Shown piece by piece: positions 6,306 to 12,975 of a stretch of DNA of 26,801 nucleotides. This DNA comes from an uncultured Dorea sp. (lineage in GTDB: Bacteria; Bacillota; Clostridia; Lachnospirales; Lachnospiraceae). Position numbers and translations under genes: made by a program. Location: contig CAJUBG010000054.1 in the NCBI GenBank assembly GCA_910584575.1, positions 1 through 26,801 on the forward strand, given 5' to 3'. Below the pieces are notes generated by a model. It did not search any database. It saw only the letters and a program-made list of their open reading frames with translations, and had not been told where the DNA came from. The stretch's first letter is position 1, and the number at the start of each line of letters is the position of its first letter.

Positions 6306-7940
6306 TTAGTTTTCTAAAACCTCCTCCGCAATATTGCGGGCATGGTCTGAGATACGTTCCAGGCACACCAGAGTATCCAAAAATACAATCCCTGCCTCTG
6401 TGTTACACTGATTGCTCGCCAGACGTTTGATATGCTTACTCCGAAGGGAAATCTCCAGATTATCCGCCTGGGTTTCCTTCTCAATAACCGTAAGCGCTTT
6501 CTCTCTGTCCTGTTCCACAAACGCCTCAAATGCGTACCGATAACTGTCCACGCACACATCAAACATTTCCTTTAACTGTCTGGTTCCCACCTCTGAGAAG
6601 GAAACCTTCTTCTCCTGAAGGGTTTCAGCAAATTCAGAAATATTTTCACAGTAATCGCTGATACGTTCAATGTCCGACACCATCTGCAAAAGATGCGCCA
6701 CGTCCTGGTGCTCTTTCTCACTGACCTGGAGTGAGCTAAGCTTGATGGCGTACTCCGTAATACCTGCGCTTAATTTATCCACAGTGGTTTCCTCCTCCTT
6801 AAGAAATTGGATATCGTCCTCCTTAAGTGTAAACAGTACGTCCTTTGCCACCATGAGCGAATCCTCTACAATCTGCGCCATACGCGCTACCTCTCTGACC
6901 GTGGATTGTAACGCAATCACCGGTGTCTCCAAGATACGGTCATCCAGCAGTACGATACTCTTATCCTGTGTATCCTCGTCCACTCTGCCAATCTTCTTCG
7001 CCAGCTTAATGATCCAGCCGGATACAGGAAAAAGAAGCACGGTTGTGCCAATATTAAACGCTGTATGCACCATACTGATCTGCGTCTGCGTAATATATCC
7101 GAACCCAATCTCCGGATTCACAAACTCATAGTAAATGATTGCCAGGGCGCTGAACAGCACCGTACCAATGACATTGAACAACAGGTGCATTAACGCCGCT
7201 GTCTTTGCATTCTTCTTTGCGCCCAAACTGGACAGAATCGCAGTCACACAGGTACCGATATTCTGTCCCATGATAATATAGACTGCCGCGCTAAAAGGAA
7301 CCAGCCCTGCCGCCGCAAGGCTCTGCAGGATACCTACTGATGCGGACGAGCTTTGGATTACGGCTGTCACAAACGCACCTGCAAGGATACCAAGCAACGG
7401 ATTATCCCCAAGCGTCACAAAAATATTACAAAAGCTCTCCGATTCCTGCAGAGGCGAAACTGCCGACGACATAGTGGTTATGCCGATAAAAAGCAGTCCA
7501 AAACCGACGATGATACTCGCCACCTCCTTAGAAGAACGGCGTTTTCCCGTCAGCATGATGATAACTCCAAGCATGACGGCAATAGGCGCTAACTTGGAAG
7601 GACTTAAGAACTTCGCCCATTCTACCGCAGATACTAACCAGCCTGTCACTGTCGTACCGATATTGGCGCCCATGATTACGCCCATGGCTTGTGTCAGGTT
7701 CATGATTCCTGCATTGACAAATCCGACTACCATGACGGTTGTTGCGGATGAACTCTGAATCACGGCTGTAATCACCGCGCCTAAGAGCACACCCATCAGC
7801 TTATTCTTGGTCAGTACCTCCAGTAAAGACTTCATCTTATTGCCCGCCGCATTTTCCAGACCTTGCGCCATAATCTGCATACCATATATAAACATGCCGA
7901 GCCCGCCGACAAATGGTATGATAATATCTAAGTAATTCAT
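6306..7940 (-). CDS. Na+/phosphate cotransporter family protein with PhoU-like tail
   Basis: The 544-residue membrane protein has the two inverted QSSSA repeats that define the Na/Pi cotransporter (PF02690) family: AVIQSSSATT at about 60-68 and AVIQSSSASV at about 194-203. Each is flanked by hydrophobic helices and an NIGT element. After the membrane part (about 1-315) a cytoplasmic PhoU-like four-helix region follows (about 345-544). It likely imports inorganic phosphate with sodium, or acts in phosphate signalling. I chose the start at 7940 because GGGAGG lies just before it and the protein then starts with MNYLDIIIPFVGGLGMF; the frame stays open to 8060 but that extension has no ribosome site and is not family-like. 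It stands alone, with a leader hairpin at 7980-8007 and no clear terminator. Confidence 0.92.
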   Translation of the reverse strand: MNYLDIIIPFVGGLGMFIYGMQIMAQGLENAAGNKMKSLLEVLTKNKLMGVLLGAVITAVIQSSSATTVMVVGFVNAGIMNLTQAMGVIMGANIGTTVTGWLVSAVEWAKFLSPSKLAPIAVMLGVIIMLTGKRRSSKEVASIIVGFGLLFIGITTMSSAVSPLQESESFCNIFVTLGDNPLLGILAGAFVTAVIQSSSASVGILQSLAAAGLVPFSAAVYIIMGQNIGTCVTAILSSLGAKKNAKTAALMHLLFNVIGTVLFSALAIIYYEFVNPEIGFGYITQTQISMVHTAFNIGTTVLLFPVSGWIIKLAKKIGRVDEDTQDKSIVLLDDRILETPVIALQSTVREVARMAQIVEDSLMVAKDVLFTLKEDDIQFLKEEETTVDKLSAGITEYAIKLSSLQVSEKEHQDVAHLLQMVSDIERISDYCENISEFAETLQEKKVSFSEVGTRQLKEMFDVCVDSYRYAFEAFVEQDREKALTVIEKETQADNLEISLRSKHIKRLASNQCNTEAGIVFLDTLVCLERISDHARNIAEEVLEN

Positions 7941-7979
7941 TATTTTCCTCCCTGGTATATCATTTAAACTACTATGTAT

Positions 7980-8007
7980 TCCGGAATCTGTGCAAAAGGA
8001 TTCCGGA
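7980..8007 (-). promoter_or_regulatory. Perfect 9-bp hairpin in the leader of the Na/Pi transporter gene
   Basis: TCCGGAATC (minus, 8007-7999) pairs perfectly with GATTCCGGA (7988-7980) across a 10-nt loop, about 40 nt upstream of the start codon. No T run follows, so it is not a simple terminator. It could be an operator or an mRNA structure. Confidence 0.5.
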
Positions 8008-8104
8008 GATACGCAAACGTCGTTCTTTCTTACATTACCATCTCTGCCCAAAGAACACAACTACTTTTTTAGGGACGTAAATAAACCTTAGCAAGTCTTA
8101 GCAG

Positions 8105-8461
8105 CTAATTCTTCATCTTTGGCTCAAACACAAGTGACGCAAGATAGCTGAATACCAGGGCTGCTGATATGCCAACCGCGCTCGCCTTAAAGCCTCCCAT
8201 GAAAATTCCGATGAACCCCTCTTTATCTACTGCCTCCTTCACACCCTTCCACAGAAGGTTGCCAAAGCCTGTCAAGGGAACGCTTGCGCCCGCACCGGCA
8301 AAATCCTGGAAAGGCTGGTAGATATGCAATGCGCCAAGCACCGCGCCGCTGCATACCAGAAGCACCATAACCCGTCCTGGCATCAGTTTTGTCCTGTCGA
8401 GGAGAATCTGCACCAAGGCACAGATTACGCCTCCGATCCAAAATGCATTTATATAATCCAT
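8105..8461 (-). CDS. spoVAE: Stage V sporulation protein AE (SpoVAE)
   Basis: The 118-residue hydrophobic protein reads MDYINAFWIGGVICALVQIL at its start and contains the family blocks GALHIYQPFQDFAGAGASVP and LTGFGNLLWKGVKEAVDKEG. It is homologous in design to SpoVAC of the same operon and is part of the inner-membrane SpoVA channel that moves dipicolinic acid and calcium into the forespore and out again in germination. The start at 8461 is preceded by AAGGAG; the frame extends seven codons further but without a ribosome site. It follows spoVAD after 73 nt and is the last spoVA gene here: spoVAEA and spoVAF, present in Bacillus, do not follow. Confidence 0.93.
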   Translation of the reverse strand: MDYINAFWIGGVICALVQILLDRTKLMPGRVMVLLVCSGAVLGALHIYQPFQDFAGAGASVPLTGFGNLLWKGVKEAVDKEGFIGIFMGGFKASAVGISAALVFSYLASLVFEPKMKN

Positions 8462-8534
8462 AACTTCACTCCTTCGTATCAAAAAGATCCCGCCCCCTCG
8501 CCTTTCGCTTGGCGGCAGGCCGGCCTTCTGCCTC

Positions 8535-9539
8535 TTAACAATGCTCTAACACAATTCCATGGGCGATTCCGGGCACGCTTGAGCCTTCGTTGTAGCTTAC
8601 CGTGGACATCAAAGCCCCTGTCGGGACAAACAGCACCCGCTTCCACTCTCCCCGATTCAGCTTCGGCAGAATATACGCCGAAAGCGTCGTGGCAGCACAG
8701 CCGCAGCCGCTTCCGCCTGCATGGGTGTCCTGGGAAACCTGGTCGAAAATAGTCATACCGCAGTCCATATGATTCTTCTTGATATCATACCCCTTCCCCC
8801 GCATCAAATCAAAGAGGATACTCTGCCCCACATATCCCAAATCCCCCGTCACAATCCGGTTATAATCATCCGCAGTCCTGCCGAAATCCTCCAGATTCCG
8901 GATAATCGTATCACAGGCGGCAGGCGCCATACACGCCCCCATATTCTGGGAATCCTTAAGTCCATAATCCACAATCTTCCCCACAGTAACACCTGTAATC
9001 CTCACATGACTCCGCTTGGTTCCTACGAGAAACGCGCCGCTTCCCGTAACCGTCCACTGTGCGGACAAGGGCCTCTGGTTCGCATACCCAAGAGGAAAAC
9101 GGAACTCCTTCTCCGCACTTCCGAAATGACTTGAGGTCACGGCAAGCATATACTCCCCGTACCCTGCCGCAACGCTCATAGATGCCAGGGCAAGGGCTTC
9201 TCCCGACGTAGAGCAGGCGCCAAACAATCCGAACATGGGAATCCCTAACTCCTCCACGCCCATGGAGGTGGCAACCCCCTGTCGCAGAAGGTCACCTCCG
9301 AACAGATATCTTACATCCTTGGGCTTCACATGAGCCTTTCCCATTGCCAGGAGACACGCCTCCTTCTGCATGGTGCTCTCTGCCTCCTCCCATGTATTCT
9401 CCCCGAACAAATCCTCCTGCTCAACCATATCAAACATCTTCCCCAGAGGGCCTTCTCCCTCCTTCTTCCCCGCAACCGACGCGCTGCTTACCAGATACGG
9501 AGATTCTCTAAACGCAATGCTTTGCAATCCCTTTACCAT
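8535..9539 (-). CDS. spoVAD: Stage V sporulation protein AD (SpoVAD)
   Basis: The 334-residue soluble protein has a thiolase-like fold signature: FGACSTSGEALALASM with Cys109 at the nucleophile-like position, and a C-terminal GGSGCGCAATTLSAYILP block. Family knowledge: SpoVAD sits on the outer face of the spore inner membrane, binds dipicolinic acid and is required for its uptake. Length matches the usual 330-340 residues. It lies 22 nt after spoVAC. The ribosome site (AGGTAGGG) is modest, suggesting reliance on the operon. No sign of damage. Confidence 0.95.
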   Translation of the reverse strand: MVKGLQSIAFRESPYLVSSASVAGKKEGEGPLGKMFDMVEQEDLFGENTWEEAESTMQKEACLLAMGKAHVKPKDVRYLFGGDLLRQGVATSMGVEELGIPMFGLFGACSTSGEALALASMSVAAGYGEYMLAVTSSHFGSAEKEFRFPLGYANQRPLSAQWTVTGSGAFLVGTKRSHVRITGVTVGKIVDYGLKDSQNMGACMAPAACDTIIRNLEDFGRTADDYNRIVTGDLGYVGQSILFDLMRGKGYDIKKNHMDCGMTIFDQVSQDTHAGGSGCGCAATTLSAYILPKLNRGEWKRVLFVPTGALMSTVSYNEGSSVPGIAHGIVLEHC

Positions 9540-9561
9540 TCATCCCTACCTGCCTTTTCTA

Positions 9562-10020
9562 TTAAATAATCCCGCTGACCTTCAAAATCCAATAGCCGAA
9601 GCCTAATATCCAGCTTGTAAATATACCATACAGAATCACAGGGCCGGCAATCGTAAAAATCTTACATCCGATTCCCATGACCTGCCCCTCCTTCTTATAC
9701 TCAATGGCCGGCGCCGCGACAGAATTTGCGAAGCCTGTAATGGGAACAAGCGTCCCCGCGCCTCCCCATTTTGCGATTCGGGGATAGATATTGAAGCCGG
9801 TCAGGATTACGCTTAAGATTACCAGAATCATGGACGTCCATCCGCCGCTTACATCCTTATCCAGGCCAAGCCTCCCGCAATAGTTCAGGATTGCCTGTCC
9901 CACCGTGCAAATCACACCGCCTGCCACAAATGCTTTCGCCATGTTCATCGGCAGATTATGAACCGGCGTTTTCTTCTTGACATAATTCTCATATGCCTGC
10001 TGTTGTTTCTGTTTATCCAT
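9562..10020 (-). CDS. spoVAC: Stage V sporulation protein AC (SpoVAC)
   Basis: The 152-residue membrane protein has a basic, Gln-rich start (MDKQKQQQAYENYVKKKTP) and hydrophobic helices including FVAGGVICTVGQAILNYCG and a VPITGFANSVAAPAIEYKKE block shared with SpoVAE. SpoVAC forms the mechanosensitive-type dipicolinic acid channel in the spore inner membrane. AGGAGG lies 8 nt before the ATG. It sits between spoVAB (48 nt) and spoVAD (22 nt) in the canonical order. Confidence 0.95.
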   Translation of the reverse strand: MDKQKQQQAYENYVKKKTPVHNLPMNMAKAFVAGGVICTVGQAILNYCGRLGLDKDVSGGWTSMILVILSVILTGFNIYPRIAKWGGAGTLVPITGFANSVAAPAIEYKKEGQVMGIGCKIFTIAGPVILYGIFTSWILGFGYWILKVSGII

Positions 10021-10068
10021 TTTTCTCTCCTCCTGGTTTCACCATTTCCCGCAAGAACAATCAAAAAT

Positions 10069-10482
10069 CTAAAAACGATTAAAAAAGAAGATCAAGGCCC
10101 CGATTCCTTTTCCAACCGCAACACCCAGAATCAGATATTGTATCCCCCTCAATAGCTTCACCCTACGGACAAAGATTGGGAATACATTCAGTATTTCCGC
10201 CAGCGCCATAGACCAGCATCCTACAAAAATACCGCCGAACAACCCAAATACCGGCAAAAGCCATGCACCAAAAGGAATCTCGATTCCATAGATAAAGAAA
10301 ATATTTCCCAGAATTCCTCCCAGAGCCACACTATTTTCATAGAGAAGGATATGCTCGCCAGTGTGGGTTCTGTCCGCAAAATCCGAAACCACCCCAAGTT
10401 CACTGATGAACGAGAAAAGCCCTCCTGCAACTACCATACCTGCGCTAAGTCCGATGACCGCCATTAGAACCTGTGCCCACAT
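10069..10482 (-). CDS. spoVAB: Stage V sporulation protein AB (SpoVAB)
   Basis: A 137-residue membrane protein with about four helices and the SpoVAB blocks ELGVVSDFADRTHTGEHILL and YENSVALGGILGNIFFIYGI. The start at 10482 (MWAQVLMAVIGLSAG) has two stacked AAGGAG elements upstream; the frame is open to 10515 but the extension is Arg-rich and unlikely. This start overlaps the end of spoVAA by 38 nt, showing tight translational coupling. The exact molecular role of SpoVAB is not known; it is part of the SpoVA complex. Confidence 0.93.
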   Translation of the reverse strand: MWAQVLMAVIGLSAGMVVAGGLFSFISELGVVSDFADRTHTGEHILLYENSVALGGILGNIFFIYGIEIPFGAWLLPVFGLFGGIFVGCWSMALAEILNVFPIFVRRVKLLRGIQYLILGVAVGKGIGALIFFFNRF

Positions 10483-11113
10483 CCAACTCCTTCTCCTTTC
10501 TGGAATACGTCTCAATCAAGGTGGTCTGGATATCATTTTCATACAGACGCATCTCAATCTCCATAGGCGTCGGATCTACGGTAAATTTCTTCTTACCAAA
10601 GTGATTGAAGAAGGTCAGGATACCAATCACCAGGCCGATGCAGTAGGTCAACTCCAGAATTGTGAAGCCGTCCGACTTCTGCCCTGTAAGCAGTTCATAG
10701 ATTTGCGAAAATAATTTCGTCGTATCAACGTCATTATTGAATGCCATAATAGAAAATGCCGCGCCCATAAAGCTGATGATTACCACCGCCACAAGCTTAG
10801 TATAGTGAACCACGCCCCCTGCCGTCTGCTGTTCCTCATAAGTAACGATGAAATCCGTCTCGCCAAGATTCTGGACGTCAACATTTGGACATTCCTCGTG
10901 AATTCGCTCTATTACTTTGAGAATCGAAACTGCAACACGGTTCTGATGTTTATCATCCGTGTGGTGAAACGTCAGTAATTTCAGGCTTTTAAGCCTGGGA
11001 ACAATGGACGGGTTGGGGCACTCCATCTGTATGACATCCCCAAGGGTAACCTCCGGCTTCGTGACCTCAACATTCTTATCCACCTTGATATATACCGTCT
11101 CGCTGCCAGCCAT
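10445..11113 (-). CDS. spoVAA: Stage V sporulation protein AA (SpoVAA)
   Basis: The 222-residue protein begins with a soluble N-terminal domain (ETVYIKVDKNVEVTKPEVTL, then VTLGDVIQMECPNPSI) and has two C-terminal helices: AVVIISFMGAAFSIMAF (about 127-143) and LTYCIGLVIGILTFF. The block NNDVDTTKLFSQIYELLTGQ between them is typical of SpoVAA. It starts 2 nt after the stop of the 70-aa membrane ORF, and its 3' end overlaps spoVAB. Its role in the DPA transport complex is structural or regulatory as far as known. Length fits the family. Confidence 0.94.
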   Translation of the reverse strand: MAGSETVYIKVDKNVEVTKPEVTLGDVIQMECPNPSIVPRLKSLKLLTFHHTDDKHQNRVAVSILKVIERIHEECPNVDVQNLGETDFIVTYEEQQTAGGVVHYTKLVAVVIISFMGAAFSIMAFNNDVDTTKLFSQIYELLTGQKSDGFTILELTYCIGLVIGILTFFNHFGKKKFTVDPTPMEIEMRLYENDIQTTLIETYSRKEKELDVGTGSNGGHRT

Positions 11114-11115
11114 TC

Positions 11116-11328
11116 CTATCCCCTGCTTTCCTGTGCGCCTGTATTACATTCACCCCATGCCATAAAATCATCGTCCTGTAAGTCAGGCTCACTATTTCTC
11201 ACCAGTGTCCCCTCATTAATCTTGCCGTGGCTTCTCATATCATTAAAATAATAAATAAGCCCAATCACTACCGCCGCCATCACGACGCAAATCAGGCATA
11301 CCCTGAGTTTTTTTCTTGCATTATCCAT
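11116..11328 (-). CDS. Small single-pass membrane protein in the spoVA operon (70 aa, unknown)
   Basis: The protein starts MDNARKKLRV, has one transmembrane helix (CLICVVMAAVVIGLIYYF, about 11-28) and a 40-residue acidic tail (SEPDLQDDDFMAWGE) that would be outside the membrane by the positive-inside rule. AAGGTGG precedes the ATG at 11328; a GTG three codons earlier is a poorer start. It ends 2 nt before spoVAA and a perfect sigma-G-type promoter lies 32 nt upstream, so it is the first gene of the forespore spoVA transcript. I do not recognise a family. Position argues for a forespore membrane role linked to SpoVA assembly; that is inference. Confidence 0.78.
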   Translation of the reverse strand: MDNARKKLRVCLICVVMAAVVIGLIYYFNDMRSHGKINEGTLVRNSEPDLQDDDFMAWGECNTGAQESRG

Positions 11329-11359
11329 ACTTTCCACCTTCTTTATTTCTTTTGGGGAT

Positions 11360-11388
11360 TATTATGGATATTTTCAAGAAAAATATTC
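11360..11388 (-). promoter_or_regulatory. Sigma-G-type promoter driving orf70-spoVA
   Basis: Minus strand GAATA (11384-11388), 17 nt, CATAATA (11360-11366). This fits the Bacillus sigma-G consensus (GHATR, 17-18 nt, CATNHTA) at every defined position. It lies in the 72-nt gap between sigF and the small membrane ORF, where late forespore control of spoVA is expected. No terminator separates it from sigF, so readthrough from spoIIA is also possible. Confidence 0.72.
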
Positions 11389-11400
11389 ATGGTATGCCCG

Positions 11401-12114
11401 TTATATTCGTTCTCTCAAATTTTTTAAAATTTTCTTTTCCATTCTCGACACCTGAACCTGAGAAATCCCAAGGGTATTCCCTACCTGGGTCTGAGTCTGG
11501 TTCGCAAAATATCTAAGATAAATCAGCCTCCGTTCTTCCTTGTTCAGATAGGCCAACAACTGCTTTAGCAGCATATGATTCAAAATCTGTTCTTCTTCTC
11601 CCTCCTTCTCTTTAAGCTTGTCCATAAGCCGAACCTCCTGCCCCTCCTTCTGGTAAATGGGCTTGTGCAGGGATTCGATCTCCCCGCTGGCGTCAAGCGC
11701 CTGGGTCAACTCCTCCGTCTCTACCCCAAGCTCTCCCGCAAGCTCTGCCACCGTAGGGTCCCGTCCCCATTTCTCCTGAAGCCTCTCCTGGCAGAGATAG
11801 GCTTTATAAGCAAGCTCTTTTAATGAACGGCTCACCTTAATCATCCCGTCGTCCCTCAGGAAACGCTTAATCTCACCGGAAATCATGGGAACCGCATAGG
11901 TGGAAAATTTTACGTCAAAAGACATGTCGAACTTGTCGATTGCTTTCAAAAGCCCGATACTGCCCACCTGGAATAAATCCTCAGCCTCCACGCCTCGGTT
12001 ATAGAACCGTTTAACAATACACCAGACAAGACCTGTGTTTTCTTCTACTAACTGTGCCCTCGCTTCTTCATCCCCTTCGTGAGATCTCTGAATCAAAGCG
12101 ATTGTGTGGTCCAT
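11401..12114 (-). CDS. sigF: Forespore sigma factor SigF (SpoIIAC)
   Basis: The 237-residue sigma-70 family protein has region 2 (EDLFQVGSIGLLKAIDKFDM, then FSTYAVPMISGEIKRFLRDD), region 3 (PTVAELAGELGVETEEL) and a C-terminal region 4 helix-turn-helix (TQTQVGNTLGISQVQVSRME). SigF is the first forespore-specific sigma factor and is held inactive by SpoIIAB. The start overlaps the end of spoIIAB by 22 nt. The order AA-AB-sigF is the canonical tricistronic spoIIA operon. Distinction from sigG rests on gene order and length. Confidence 0.96.
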   Translation of the reverse strand: MDHTIALIQRSHEGDEEARAQLVEENTGLVWCIVKRFYNRGVEAEDLFQVGSIGLLKAIDKFDMSFDVKFSTYAVPMISGEIKRFLRDDGMIKVSRSLKELAYKAYLCQERLQEKWGRDPTVAELAGELGVETEELTQALDASGEIESLHKPIYQKEGQEVRLMDKLKEKEGEEEQILNHMLLKQLLAYLNKEERRLIYLRYFANQTQTQVGNTLGISQVQVSRMEKKILKNLRERI

Positions 12115-12548
12115 AGTCTACGTCCTTTTCCGATAGTTTTTTCCATCTTTACCGTGGTTCCCTTTCCCGCCGCTGACATCACCTCAAGATTATCCATGAA
12201 TGCCTCCATAAAAGAAAATCCCATCCCTGAACGGTCTAATTCCGGCTTTGTCGTAAAGAGGGGCTCCATCGCCTGTTTTACATCCTCGATTCCTTTGCCC
12301 TCGTCCTCAATCTCAAGGTACAGCGTCCTGCCCTCTGTGCGGGCGCGGATGTAGATATTATGTACTTCATTTTCATAGCCGTGGATAATCGCGTTTGTAA
12401 CCGCCTCCGATACCGCTGTCTTCACATCGGAAACCTCCTCCACGGTAGGGTTTAAGGATGTCATAAATGCTGCAACCGTCACACGGGCAAATGACTCGTT
12501 GGATGAACGGCTGTCAAAGATTAACTGCATCTCATTGGTATGCTCCAT
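12093..12548 (-). CDS. spoIIAB: Anti-sigma F factor SpoIIAB (serine kinase)
   Basis: A 151-residue GHKL-type kinase: N box EAVTNAIIHGYEN (about 48-60), G1 box IEDEGKGIEDVKQ (about 76-88) and a GMGFSFMEAFMD G2-like block. It binds SigF to block it and phosphorylates SpoIIAA with ATP. The ATG directly follows the stop of spoIIAA (TAG then ATG). All nucleotide-binding blocks appear intact and length is normal. Confidence 0.96.
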   Translation of the reverse strand: MEHTNEMQLIFDSRSSNESFARVTVAAFMTSLNPTVEEVSDVKTAVSEAVTNAIIHGYENEVHNIYIRARTEGRTLYLEIEDEGKGIEDVKQAMEPLFTTKPELDRSGMGFSFMEAFMDNLEVMSAAGKGTTVKMEKTIGKGRRLWTTQSL

Positions 12549-12860
12549 CTATTCTTCCTCCTCATATATCTGCATGATTTTCGTTACTCCCGACATCGTC
12601 AATATCTTCCTCATTCTCTCATTAGTATGCACCGCGCACACCTCTCCTCCCAGTAAATAGATTCGCTTGTAGCGGCCCATAATCACCCCTATCCCTGAGC
12701 TGTCCATGAAATTCGTCTCCTTAAAATCGAAAATCACATATCGGATATGGTTGTGCTCAATCAGATGATCCGATTCCTTGCGTATCTCCTCTGCGTTGTG
12801 GTGATCCAGTTCATTGGGCAAAAATACTGTCAGGCAGTTTTCCTGTACCTGATATTTCAT
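12549..12860 (-). CDS. spoIIAA: Anti-anti-sigma factor SpoIIAA
   Basis: The 103-residue STAS-domain protein carries the phosphorylation-site block KETNFMDSSGIGVIMGRYKR (about 47-66), with the serine of DSSG as the phosphoacceptor. Unphosphorylated SpoIIAA frees SigF from SpoIIAB. AAAGGAGG precedes the ATG. It is the first gene of spoIIA; a sigma-H-like promoter candidate lies at 12916-12943. Unlike Bacillus, dacF does not lie upstream. Confidence 0.96.
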   Translation of the reverse strand: MKYQVQENCLTVFLPNELDHHNAEEIRKESDHLIEHNHIRYVIFDFKETNFMDSSGIGVIMGRYKRIYLLGGEVCAVHTNERMRKILTMSGVTKIMQIYEEEE

Positions 12861-12902
12861 GTTCGTCCTCCTTTTCTCTTGCCAGGGTTTTTATTTTTAA
12901 AC

Positions 12903-12942
12903 AAGGAAAAAGGATATGCGTTTTAGCATATCCTTTTTCCTT
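12903..12942 (-). terminator. Strong hairpin terminator after the TPR gene
   Basis: A perfect 17-bp stem (minus, 12942-12926 with 12919-12903) around a 6-nt loop, with a T-rich 3' arm and a following GTTTAAAAAT stretch. It starts 33 nt after the TPR stop at 12976 and probably ends the valS-to-TPR operon. Because the arms are complementary it would also work on the other strand. Confidence 0.8.
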
Positions 12943-12943
12943 C
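12916..12943 (-). promoter_or_regulatory. Candidate sigma-H promoter for spoIIA, inside the terminator hairpin
   Basis: Minus strand GAAGGAAAA (12935-12943) fits the sigma-H -35 consensus RNAGGAWWW at all defined positions. After 12 nt, AACGCAT (12916-12922) fits the -10 RNNGAAT except for one base. It is 56 nt upstream of spoIIAA, where a sigma-H promoter is expected by analogy with Bacillus. The overlap with the hairpin makes this tentative. Confidence 0.4.
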
Positions 12944-12975
12944 GTGTACTGTCGTCATATTTATCTGCTGCCGGT

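Noticed and set aside
7941..8060. N-terminal extension of the Na/Pi transporter to 8060
   Set aside because: The extra 40 residues are not membrane-like, lack a ribosome site and contain the leader hairpin; GGGAGG precedes the inner start.
8481..8515. Possible hairpin with T tail between spoVAD and spoVAE
   Set aside because: CCGCC can pair with GGCGG, but the loop is 16 nt and four extra bases separate the stem from the T run; it would also cut the operon before its last gene.
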